A DNA stretch of 64,000 nt. It comes from Alnus glutinosa (Eukaryota; Streptophyta; Magnoliopsida; Fagales; Betulaceae). A program made the position numbers and the translations under genes. This document shows, one piece after another, positions 45,145-57,900 of the stretch (position 1 is its first letter; each line of letters starts with the position of its first letter). The notes beneath the pieces were generated by a model. It saw only the letters and a list, made by a program, of their open reading frames with translations, was not told the DNA's origin and did not search any database. The stretch lies in NCBI RefSeq assembly GCF_958979055.1, contig NC_084890.1, forward strand, positions 32,781,116 through 32,845,115, read 5' to 3'.

Positions 45145-46176
45145 ATGGGCCATCACTGCTGCAGCAAACAGAAAGTGAAGAGAGGGTTATGGTCACCTGA
45201 AGAAGATGAGAAGCTCATCAAACACATAACCACCTATGGCCACGGTTCATGGAGTTCAGTGCCAAAACTTGCAGGTATTAATTTCACTCATAATATTTAA
45301 ATTCTTGTTCTTATACATCAGTCTTTTTTATCAAATGGGTTTGATATATTCTTCCTGATGAGGTCTTGAACTACAGGCTTGGAAAGGTGTGGAAAGAGTT
45401 GCAGATTAAGATGGATAAACTATTTGAGACCAGATCTCAAACGGGGTTCATTTTCTGCACAGGAAGAGAGAATCATCATTGATGTTCATAGGATTCTTGG
45501 CAACAAATGGGCTCAGATAGCCAAGCATTTGCCAGGTAGAACAGACAATGAGGTGAAGAACTTTTGGAACTCTTGCGTTAAGAAAAAGCTCATTGCACAA
45601 GGCTTAGATCCCAACACTCATAATCTCCTTCCAGCTTCTCACAAAACTAACAAAAATCACAACAATCCCAAACCCACTTCAGTTTTCTCTGTACATGCAC
45701 AATCCAAAGATGTTTCCATGGACATGAGCATACCATTTTCAACATTACTTTCTATTCATCCGAATGATGATACTCCAACAATCATACCAATCTATGAAAA
45801 CCAAAACCCTAATCTTCTCTGGACAACCCAAGAACAAAATCCAAACACTTTGATGGAGTACTCAACAATGGGAAGTAGCGTTCCAATTATCTCCTCTTCT
45901 CCCTCAAACACATCTGGGTTTGGGATTCTTGAAGAGAACTGCCTATGGAGTAGCAGTGGCTTCCAACCTATTGAGCTCAACAGACAGGATGAAATGTTGC
46001 AGCCACAGCAGCAAGAGAAGAAGGCCAGTGAGGTGGAAACGGAGAAGGCGGATATATTGAACATGGATGCTTCATTTGGGAGCTCTAACTTTGGTTTTGA
46101 TTTCGTGGAGTCTCCATTGATGGCTTGTGGTATGTATTATAATACGAGTCCAACGGATGAATTTGCATGGGATTAA
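45145..46176 (+). CDS. R2R3-MYB transcription factor, MYB26/MYB67-like, 2 exons, 309 aa
   Basis: Exons 45145-45274 and 45377-46176 join at [11 protein letters not shown] with GT-AG borders. R2 (about 14-64) has W16, W36 and W56; R3 (about 67-115) has F69, W88 and W107, the normal R2R3 pattern. [20 protein letters not shown] and [13 protein letters not shown] resemble the MYB26/MYB67 group, whose Arabidopsis member MYB26 controls secondary wall thickening in anthers; MYB61/86-type is the alternative. The C-terminal region is Asn/Gln/Ser rich and acidic, like an activation domain, ending DEFAWD. The second intron usual in R2R3 genes (in R3) is absent. An in-frame ATG at 45130 would add MQDTR; I prefer MGHH from family convention. 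Confidence 0.94.
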
Positions 46177-48000
46177 TTGTTAGCTCCCTGTCTATCTAAC
46201 TTCCATTTTGATTTTGTGTAGTCCACACTAATATTGCCTCTTGCGCTATGTAATATAATGTGAGTCCCATTAATTAATCAATATGTATCTTACTGGTTTT
46301 TTGTGTAGTCTATTACTTTGTCTTATTTGATCAGGCAGCAGCACCCAAAAAATATGTCAAAAGGGTATGGCGCTTGTTAGTTAGTAGTCGCTAGTTTGCT
46401 GTATCTGCTGAAAAAAAGAAAATAAAAAAGAGGCGGTTTGGCAAAGAGTTTTGTTGTGATATTTTCGTTTGAATATTAATAAGAAGTTATATATTGATGT
46501 GATATATATTAGTCTAAGATTAAATTTTATGATTGCTAGTGAATATTTTATTAATTACAAGGTCGATCTTTACCATAAAATGGTCCAGCTCTTATTTAAT
46601 TTATTAGTTTATTATGGTCGATCGACCATGTAGACCCTCCATCCAAAAACTCACATTAATATAAAGTTTGCTAATTTAAATCCGATCCCAAAGCATATTT
46701 CATCTTTAATTACCTAAAGACCTAGCCTCCATGCATGGCAAATCGATCGTTTAATTAATTTTATCCGAAAAGAAAATACACTAGTATATACTTTTATGGA
46801 TGAGTCCGAATACGTACGTACATCTCCAACAAAAGAACCAGACTAGTACGTACATTTTCAATTACAATATATATATATATATATTCCTGCCATCCTAATT
46901 TATTGCATTAATTAGGAAAAACAAAAGTTTGATAGGCCAATACTTAATTGCTAGCTTGTGCAACGACCAACAGTTCTAGCTACTATAGTTTTTTAAAAAC
47001 TTATGCGAGGAGATTATGTATTTGAAATTCCTGTACAAAAGAATAAAAAAAAAGGAAGAAAAAAGAAAGAAAAAGGTGATGTATTTAAATCATGTGTAAA
47101 TAAACAACTGTCTTGCATGTATACGAATTAATGTCATTCACAATTCTCAAAGAGAATTTTACCCGTATGTAGCTGAAAAGAACATATCTTACCATTCGAA
47201 CAGTAAAATTGTTAGGTATTCAGATTTGGCAAACACCTTCACGATCCGATGGTCACCCTTTTTTTTGGGGTGACCGGCATGCAAGGGAAGCAACATATAA
47301 CGGCTTTACTTGTTAATGCTTTTTCATCTACTTTGTTTTCAAAACAAAAACATTAGCCAACAACCCAAAACATAAAACTTTTTTTTTTTTTTTTTTTTTT
47401 TTTTATATTACATCAAAATATTTTTTTCAAACAAAAATAAAAAATACCATCTGAAAAGCATTAACAAACACTTTCTCAAAGGTGACGCATATTATAGAAT
47501 GGTCCAACTAGTAAGTACCTCAGTTTTACTTTTACTGTTTCTTATATTATGTACGTCATAGAAAATGATAGCATAGACTAAGGTAGCTTTCCTTTTATGA
47601 GTTACATGTTCAAAGCGGTATGGTTGTCCAATCTAAGGGGAAACCTTAAAACAAATTATCCTTTAGCTTATAGCCTTCCCTTGAATATATATATTTATCT
47701 TCCCTATAATTCCTTCTAGCAAATATTTGTTGCTCATATATATGATCTGGTAATATAATTTCCAAAAGCAATCCCAAGACACTCTCTTATTTGCTGATTC
47801 GTAGTCAAAAGCAGATTACCTACCACTTGGTAGAGTGGTTTTTAGGTTTTCAATTTGTGCTAATTGTTTATATATGTAAGGATTTAATATATATTTTTTG
47901 TTTTTTAATTAAAGGGGCATAATTATATTTTTCATATCCATTTCTATCACCTATTTATATATCACATAAAATTTTATACTTGTAGACCAAAATAAATAGA
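46177..48000. other. MYB 3' flank and spacer
   Basis: AT-rich DNA with a perfect palindrome TGGTCGATCGACCA near 46615, a T-tract at 47380-47403 and an (AT)n run near 46869-46884. No gene is supported. Confidence 0.5.
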
Positions 48001-48177
48001 GAAATGTTACATGTACTTAAACTTTTACAAAGGGAATCTTACTAATTGATGTGGAACTTATTCATTGGAGATGATTAAAACAACTAATAAAAATAAATGC
48101 TACGAGTACCAATGAATAAGCTCTATATCATCTTTGTAAGGCTCTCTTTGTAAAAATTTAAGTACATGTAGCATTTT
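48001..48177. mobile_element. MITE with ACATGTACTTAAA arms
   Basis: The left arm AAATGTTACATGTACTTAAA and the right arm TTTAAGTACATGTAGCATTT are complementary with few mismatches. The inner parts (TTATTCATTGG and CCAATGAATAA) pair as well. It has no coding role. Confidence 0.85.
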
Positions 48178-48195
48178 TGAAATAAATATTCTAGA

Positions 48196-48697
48196 GATAA
48201 TTGCATCACTGGTCCTTGAGGTTGGCCTAAATTATAAATCACTTCCTGTGGTACAAAAAGTTTATGGGAGGTTCTTGTGGTAAACTATAATTACGAATTA
48301 CTCCCTGAACATTTTTCGTCCACCAAGTTAACAGATTCCGTAAGTTTGTCATGACATACCTAATAGAAAATCGACACGTGGCCACCCAAGGCATAGGAGG
48401 AGGCCGTGCGCCACCCCCAGCAACCACCTCTTTACTATTTTCTATTTTTTTTAAAAAAATAATAATAATTTTTAAGTTTTTTTTATTTATATATTTTTTA
48501 TTGTAATGGACACGTGTCGATTTTTTATTGGGTATGACGTATCAAACTAATGGAATCTGTTAATTTGATAGACGAAAAACGAGTTCAATGAGTGATTCGT
48601 AATTATAGTTTACCACATAGACCTTCCATAAACTTTTTATATCATAAAGAGTGATTTGTAATTTAGGCCAACTTCATAAATCAATGGTACAATTATC
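48196..48697. mobile_element. Foldback element with GC-rich core
   Basis: The left arm begins GATAATTGCATCACTGGTCC and the right arm ends ATCAATGGTACAATTATC. Inside the arms, GGTTGGCCTAAATTATAAAT pairs with its complement near 48645-48670, and further pairing covers TTTACCACA and CTTCCATAAACTTTT. The centre has a CACGTGGCCACCC..GCGCCACCCCC core. It ends about 220 bases before the next gene's start. Confidence 0.85.
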
Positions 48698-48921
48698 ACG
48701 ACATTCTAATCGGACTGAGCTTGGTTGAACCAGCGAGCTTTAAAAAAAAAAACCAGAGCTCTCACTTCAAGTTGGTTGGTTCCACCGCCTTAGCACAGGC
48801 AGGTTTTGGTTTTGACCGTTTTTCTCTGAGATTAGGCGCTCCAAAGCTCCTACCATCTTCTTTCCTCAAACAAGTCACCCGCTTTCTCTCTTCCTCTCTA
48901 GCTCTCTGTTCCTCTGAAGCT

Positions 48922-51900
48922 ATGCCACAAGGTACTCTCCCTCCCTTACTTACGCTTTACTATGACGGGCTCACATATATAATTTCAATTCTTCTGCCCT
49001 TTTTTTTTTCTTCTTTCCCCTGGGTTGTTTTAAATTCAGGGTTTTGTTTCGGTTAATGATAGTAATTGTGATACATGTACATACACATGGCAGATCTTCC
49101 TGGGTTTTATTATGATGCGGAGAAGAACCGGTACTTCCCTATTAAAGGCCCAATACCCGGCTCTTCTCGTGCTTCTTCTTCGGCTGCTGCTCAAAAACCA
49201 ACCCTAAAGTCCACACGGGTATATACTATTTTGTGCATTATATACTCAATATTTGATTTTTGTGAGGATGGCATGTCTTGAAGAGCTTCAGGTGTCGCGG
49301 GGTTGGCGTTGTTGTTACTTATCTCTTACCATAACTCTATGTGTGTGTATGTTTGATGGGTTGTGGTCAAATTTCTTCTATTTTAGATAATGTGTTTGAT
49401 TTCCCAAGTTTTATTCAGCGTGCTTTAGTTAAAATCTTGCATTTGTTTTAGATGGAGGATGCTTGTGGTGTCGTAACGTTAATGCGGTAAGAGTTTTGGG
49501 GATTTTGCTACATTTTGATTAGTGGGTGGTGGTTTAGCTACATTTTGATTAGTGCACATATTTAGGTGGCATTTTAGAGATAAACAGACGGTGTGTAGAC
49601 TGTTGAATAGTTTGGTTCCTTGAAAACAATGAGAATTATTAAATTGTTTGGTATAAAATTCGGGGCATATCTACATTTTTCTTTGTTTTGATCAGTGGAT
49701 ATTGATTGAATGCAATGATGCAATCTGGATTGATATTAATGCTTTGTGAAAAGAGTTTCGTTCGCGGAATCTAGAGGAGTAGGGACATTGTTCAAGGTTG
49801 AAGACATTATAACATACTGGGGAACAGTTGTAAGTTGAGTTGGTTGCTTCCATGTGATATAAAATTATAAATTTTTACTGGCATTAAATGAAAACTTATT
49901 GAAGTTTCCAGAAGCATAACTCAACAAAATAGTTTGATGATTACTTGATTGTGGGTTGGAATGTATAGTAAGGAGAAGTCCCTACAGACCTTGTTTGACA
50001 AGTTCACAAGGGGAAGAAAATTCTGAATAACTAAAAGCATCTAGGTGGCATGACTGGGATCTTAGGATAGATTGCAACTGATCAAAACTAAGAGATGATA
50101 TAGTGCATAAGATTAGCTCACATCAAGTCGGGAATGGAAACAATCTGTAACCCGACTTTTGTTGTTAACATATATAATGATCTCTATTGGTTTTTATTTA
50201 CTAGGACAACCATGTGATAGCATTCTTGGAGTGTAAATCAGAGGGCTTTTGAAGGGATTTTGCAGAAGATGTATTGACATAAGGATCCGTACAATGGATT
50301 TTGTTTGCAGAAGATGTATTGACAGAAGGACCTCTATGATGGAGTTTGTTCTAACTATCATGGGAAAATATGGTGGAGAGAGAAGTGAATTTAAAATGAT
50401 AACGGTTCAGCATTGAGCCCTTTATCTTTAATAGGTCCATATTTTAACGTCTCTTCCTCTAATAGATTTTAGTTTTTGAGACCACAGATTGACATTTACC
50501 GGCTCAATTTTACACAGGGATTTTCCTAAACCATGTAGTTAATGAGAAGTTAGATACTTGAACCTTAAGTTGGTGGAATTGAATAGGCCCCCTTCCCTTC
50601 AGCAAGAAGTGGTACGCTTATCCCCCATGAACTGACCGATCATTTGTAGATAGGCCTCCAAACTACAAAACACTTGACCCCCTTAACTTACCATTTCTTT
50701 TCATTTGGCACCCTCCGTTAGTGTTTTGACGTTAAAATGGATGGAAACTTGCGTACATTAATTTTTCACTTGATATATCCAAATCACTCTTCAACAGCCA
50801 AGAAAAAAAAAAAAAAAAAAAACTAGGAAACAATAAATAAATAAAGAAGTTGAGCAGTTTTTTTGGAGTGGCCGAGCCTATAACACCCGGCCCAAACACG
50901 TCGCTAACCGAAAATTTAAGAACACTTTAACGAACCCAAAGAGTAAGTTTAGTCAAGAGAGGGTAAATAAAAATAATGATCAAGGTGGAGATTAGGCACG
51001 AATCACCGGAACGAAAAGAAAAGAGGATTTAAAACACTCTGGAAATTTTGTTTCAGGGGTCTCACTCGAATGAGCCACGTAGAAAGCCACATTGCATTAA
51101 TTGAAAAATCCTGTTCGAACATCCTACATGAGAACATCCTGCATGATTATTATGTTATGTATCTTGATGGATTTTGTGGACTTGTGAGCAATAACCGGTC
51201 TAGTGCTGTTATGTGATGTATTTGGACCAAGTGTTTTTGGGACGTGTACTAAGACTTTTATGTATTTGTCATGTACTCATGTTTGTAACCTCTTATTGTT
51301 ACTATGCTTAAGAAGTAATGTTTTTTTAGAGATTCTAGATGCTCTGGTTTGCTTTGCTTGATGGTAGTAGTTCTTCTTCAAGAAAAAAATATATATATTC
51401 TCAAGTTTTTGGCTGCTAATCTCATATTAGAGGCATGCTGTATAGTAAGATAATCCGGGGGCGTTACAGAACTGCTCCGTCAGCCCAAGGGATGGTTTGG
51501 TCACCCATGAAATCCCTTCGGAGATGGTTGAACCACCCCCTAGGGCTACGGGCTGGTTCAGCAACCCCTAAAGTCTTTTCTTGGGGTGGCGGAACCACCC
51601 TTCAGCCAAGGGAGTGGTCCGACCCACCCCCATCTCTCTCTTTTTTTGTGTTAAGCTTCTTCTTTTTTTCCTTCAATTTCTTGTATTTTTTTTATTTGAA
51701 GGACAAATGCGACACTTTAACTTCTAAAATCGGGTTATTTTGGGTATTTCAAATAAAATATTTGCACGTGTATGTCATGTGCAGCATTTTTTGTCCATTT
51801 TAACACTAAATACTGACGGAGGGTGCCAATTGCAAAAAATGGTAGTTAGATGGGGTCAAGTGTCGTGAATGGTAGTTTGGGGGTAAATGTGAATAAGGTG

Positions 51901-54900
51901 TCAGTTAGAGGGGGCCAAGTGTATTTTCTAAATGAATAAAAAAATAAAAAAAGGTGTATTATCTAAAAATAAAAAATAAAAAATTATGAAGCAAGAACCA
52001 TATAAATAAATGCATGTAACATTATATTATTAAGTGGTGGTGTTTTTTGTGTGGACAACAACCTTAGGGTAAATATTGATGCTGGATAACTTGAGGAAGA
52101 AGAATGTTGTGGTAGTTGAGTGGTGTTGCATGTGCAAGAAGAGTGGAGAGTCAATTGATCACTTTCTGATTCATTGTGAAGTAGCAAGGGAGTTATGGAG
52201 TTTCATTCTTCATTTGTGTGGTGTAGAGTGGGTTATGCCTAGACGGGTGATCGATTTGTTGGTTAGTTAGGGAGGACAGGTAGGGCGTGGTACAATTATG
52301 GAAGTTTGGAGGTTAGATCCATTGTGTTTAATGTGGTGCCTTTGGCGAGAGCAGAATGCTCGGAGCTTTGAAGATGTAGAGTCTTCAGTGATAGAGTTGC
52401 GGGAGATTTTGTTCTACACTTTCTATACTTGGATATTTGCACATCATAGTTTTCTTGTCTTTAGTTTTGCAGATTTTTTAAACTTTGGCTCTTCTTTATC
52501 TTCAGATTAGGGGTTATCTTGTATACTCCCTGTGTATTATGGTCGCGCCTCTTTGCACTTATTTAATGATATTAAACTTACTTATCAAAAAAAAAAAAAA
52601 AGGCTACTAATCTAAACTATTCCATTGACCCCTTAATTTCATAAATGTCTGGAGATCTAGTGATGCAGGATAAGGCAAGAATATTCAATCTTTACATTTA
52701 TTTAGGTTTTATTGATTATTTAGGTTTTATATTTTAAGAGTCAATCATTGTTGCATCGTTTTTACATTTGTTGTATCTTTGGACGGAGGCTTTTTTGTCA
52801 CCCGTGTCTATTAGCTTTTCTGATTTTCTTGTTCGTTTTTCTTTGCCTTCTTAGGCGTTTCCTTGTGTATACTTCCAGTTACTTAGAGGGGCGCCTTACG
52901 CTTTTTTTATAAAATTTCATTTACTTATCAAAAAAGAGTCAATGTATTTAGCAATTCAGTAGTTTGGCCCAAAGTCAGGCCCAAAAGTCAGTTAATTTAG
53001 GGTTAGGGTTTCTTAGAGTCTATTTAAGTATTCTTTTGTACTCGTAGACAGATTATGATGAATGAAAAAAAAAAAAAATGTTTTGTTGGAGATGTGATTC
53101 CTCTCTTCTCTTTTGGTGGTGAGATTCTGATTCAACCCCTTCTTATCGTTATTTTGGTGAGACTCTGAATTAATATAAGATTTATCTTTATCTTTTGTTG
53201 TTTTCCTTCCGTCCTGCGTCATCTAGGTACATATATAACAGAGATTCATCTCAAAAAATCGGACTCCAGTCTTAACCTAGACATATCCTTGCCATGCAAT
53301 ATTCCATATGGGCCTGTTGTCAAAGGAACGTTCGAATATTACTTGAAAATGAAACCACTTCATATTGTTTTCAGAGAGGCATATTATTTGGGGAAGGAAG
53401 CTCTATCCATATTTGTTGCATGTTTATTTATGGTCTTCTGAATCGTAGGAAACACCTCCCCTCCCCCTACCCCCAAAATAAAAATAAAAAGAGCTTACAA
53501 TTTATATGAATGATATGCCCGTTGATCATCTTTTGTTACAGAGGAAATTTTTCTTTATTCTAGGGTCTGTTTAATTTATAGGAAAAAAGAAACTAGATGT
53601 TTTCCTTGACTTCTAGTGCATTTGGTCATCAATTAAAGTGTGGATCCACCACTAATTGGTTTCTCGCAGGGGACATTTTCCTGAAATCTATTCTTACCTC
53701 TTTGATGAGATTATGCATCATGATTTATACAAATGTTGAGACAGCCATGAACTTTTCTTGAAAAACAGATATGGCCACCAAATGGAGCATTAACCAAAAA
53801 AAAAGAAAAGAAATCCATATTAAAAGTTGTAAATCTATTAGTACTAGTGCTTGAACATGCTGAATTTTCGTAGTGGCAAACAACCCTGTACTGCTTGCCA
53901 GTGAATCCTGCTTGTATGATGTGCTTAGCTGCTAAGAAGAAGAAACAGCTAACTATTGTAACTTACTCTGTTGACTGTACCTCTGCCTGTCATCATTGCA
54001 TAAGGGTCTCAAACCTTTCCATTTAGTTAATATTATATATATATACACATATGTGATTTTTCTGTTTATAAATAACAATGTTTGCTTTTGAATCTGTATT
54101 CATGAAAATTGTTTTAAATTCTCAAAGAAGTTAAACTTGGATCTGGAGCTGTCCAAAATTTACAGCAGCCTCTGCCTCACTTGTTTTTGTCTTGCTCTTA
54201 ATATTAGTTCTTTCTTTAATTCTGGCAACAAATTCTTGGGCTTGCTCTGAGTCATTTTATCACAGGTGACAAACTTAGGTAGGAGAACCAGAATGACAGC
54301 TTCTAAGCTGCTTCACGTTAGGGAGTTATATGGTAACATTATTCCGTTCAGTAAAGGGAAGTGTAACTTCAAGGAGGAATTCCAGAAGATACAGATATCA
54401 CAACCTGTGGTATGTTGATTGAAGATAAGCTTGTAATTTTTGAAGTTATTGCTTTTCCAGCCTTTGTTCTCCTCTATCAACTCATGATTCTATTCGAACT
54501 TTAAAATCAGTTTCTGAATTTTTCTTCTCTGGGTAATAAGTGCTTGTTTTCTATGTTTTGTCATGGTTCTTCCCAACTCTATGTTTACCATAACCAGTGA
54601 AAGTTGGAATCTTGGGAAACATATAAGCATCTAACCATGGGTCATTGCCACCTATAACATGCACATTTACTTGTAAAGAATTTGATAATCAATATGACAG
54701 TATCACTTAATGAGGTTAATAGATTTACTGTCATTTAAATGGGTGGTTTGGTTACTTCCTTTTTATTTTAGTCATTAAGCTTTTAAAAATTTGTTCATTA
54801 GAAATAAGAATCTTGGAAAATGCTTCACCACCACTTACCCTTGTTGCGAGGTGGTGCCCGCTCCCCATATAAGGAGGAGGTCTTCAGCTCAACCCATGGG

Positions 54901-57900
54901 AAGTAAGGGATTTGCAAGGGGGAAGACTACGTGATTGTATAGCCTACTGTTACTATTTGATTAAAAAGGAAGAAAATCAAATGTTAAAAATAGGCTTCAT
55001 CAGAGAAAAATATGCTTTTCTTTATGGGACAGTTAATGGCAAGATTTATAATGCTATTCTTGTGGATTCAAAATGCATGTAAACTATGCAGCTTGTTTGC
55101 TTCGGCCATGGCATTGAAGTCTAGTGAAAGTGAAGAAGTTATGTTTTCTTTATGATTGTGCTCACATGGCTTAAGTTTGTGAATTTAAAAGACTCATCTT
55201 TGTACTAGATGGAAAGAGTTTCTTTTTTGTCCTGTCAACACAGGTTGGATATGATGTCTCATGATCTGATTTTTGACTTGCCCTTTTAAACAGTATTTGA
55301 TCGGCAATTCATGTATGATGCCGTTATTGTTGTAGTCTTTCATGGGATTAGTGAAGTTCAAATCTTCATCTTGTCTGAGTGAGATGTCTAGTAATACATA
55401 ACAATTTGCTTTAGAAGGTGGATGGTAACCAAACGGAAGTGTATAGCATCACATCCCATAAAGAGTCTTGCAGATAGAAGCAGACATCATTCCCTTTCTT
55501 GCTCTTTTCCTTTGCAACCTATGAGAGTATACATGAGGACTGGGATCTTGGAAATGTTTATCTGATGTTGGCTCTGGGATCACCCAAAAGATTTCATATC
55601 AACGTATCATTTACTGTTATCTTCCATTGCATTTATCCATTTTTACTTAATTATTTTGCAACGATGGCTTCATATGAGTCATGACTCATAATATATCATC
55701 GACATAAGGTTGCCATGGATAATTTCAGAAGGTCATTTCATGACACACTGAATTTATCTATGAATCTATAATTTATTAGTTGCATTAACCTCTTGGAATC
55801 ACCCAAAAGATTTCATATAGATTTTCATCTAATGTTAACGTTCCTTGTGTCATCTATTTTTGCTTAATTATGTAAAATTATATCTTGATTTGAGTTATGA
55901 CATAATATATCATCATAATAAGGTTGCTGTGGCTTTTTTCAGTATGTCATTTAAGGACATAGTGAATTGATCTTTGAAATTTGTAATAAATGAGTTGCAT
56001 TATACTTTATTTTGTTGATATTCTTTCATACGGTGCAGGTGTGGAAGTATAGTGAAACGGATAAGATTGTTGATGGTGCTTTGGAACAGATACACATTGA
56101 TGTACAGACACCCGAGGGTCAAACTGAAACTGATGTTCTATTAACAGGCGGTGTAAATGGCTCCTTGAGGTATATTGGAATTGGATAATGATGCACTTAT
56201 GCCTGTATGCTCTAACAATTATACTAGGTTTTTAAAACATTCCCTAACATTTGAAGTTTTGCAGTAAGCTATGGTCGCTTGAATAAATAATTACTAAATT
56301 CTGGGTTCTAAGATTCTAGAAGTGGAACATGTCAGAAAAATATTCACAACTCATGCGCCATTGTTGTGCCAGCAGCATTATAAAATGAAATGTCCTTTTA
56401 ACAACTGAACGTTATGACTTATGTAAGGCATGTCGTTCAGGTAACTGCTTGTGCTAGGAGGTAGAAAAAAGAGGTAGTGATTATTTTTCATTCACAATAT
56501 TTTTTTTTTCTTTGCTGTAGGATTTCAGAATAGTTGAACAATGCATTGATTTTTATACTTATTTTTTCTTCCATTCAGGATAGATTTTAATACCCTATTT
56601 TTTGTGTTGCCAAAAAGAGACAGTGGAGGGAACTGCTGGGTCCCATATTAAGAAATTTTAGATGCTAAATGCAGCTTATAATCTTTATCACATGTACTCT
56701 AAGATTATTTGAGCGTCTTCTTAATTGTTATCATGTGATATTCTGAGTATTGATTTGGGACTTGAGTAGACATATCTAGTACATTTTAGATGGGTCTGTA
56801 ATGTGGCGTTTATAGACCTGGACTGCTCATGGTGCTTCATTCATCCGTAATTTCAAATAATATATCTTGCCATAAGAATGCAATTTGTTTTTCTTCTGCC
56901 CCTTCCCCTTCCCCTCTAAGCTTAGGTGTAAAAGATACATCTATAAGATAGTGTATGTGGAGGTTATTATTGTTTCATTAAGTGGTTTCTCGTATCTTTT
57001 AGAATACACTATCAAAGACATGCCTATTACTTTGAAGTTTGTGGAACCATGAAAAAACATGGGGAAAAAAATATCAAAATAATACAATGTTACACATATC
57101 TTCTTTTGATAAGTCCACATAATGCTATCTTCATGTTACCATTATTACTATTGACATGTTCTCCAAACATTACAATGTCTCTTCTTCAAAGTTCTCTCTA
57201 TATAGAGAGGATGGAGCCTTGACATGTTTGTGATTGTATTAGTATTCTACTTTGCGTTTTATGGCTCTTTGTTACATTTTCCACCAGTGGTCTTGCGCTC
57301 CACTAGTTTCTGTCTTATGATACATTGTCGGATCAAATTCTAATTGGATCTTTTACACTACTAGATTGCTGATACCTTGGTTTCAATACTTTAGGCTTCT
57401 AATGTGGCTCAGTTGGTATAGTTTGTTGTCTGCCCTTTTTCCTCTTACACAGGAAATTGGCATTCTACTGTGACTTGTCTTAGAAGTTCCACTGTGTGCT
57501 TTTGCAAAGCCTGCATCCTCGTTTTAATTTTAGTAGTACTACTTTTCAGAGTACAGAGTAATGCTCACTTTTTAGAAAACTGTTGCCATGATATAACAAC
57601 TATTCTGTAATAGTGCTGCAAATTGGACAGAGTAATGCTCACTTTTTATAAAAACTAAACTTATTAGTTTGTTATTGTGACTATGATATAACAATGACTT
57701 TTCTGTAATAGTGCTGCAAATTGGTGTTTGATTATACATGTGGTGCCTGCTAAATTTTCAAGTTTTGGTATGGTTTTTATGAATATTTGATTTTTATGCA
57801 TAATAAGTCCATTACAAGTTATTGCATATGAAGTTTTGTACTCTTGCAGTTTTGTTGAAGTTGGAAAAGTTGGACAACATATTGATTACGGGGTAAAATG

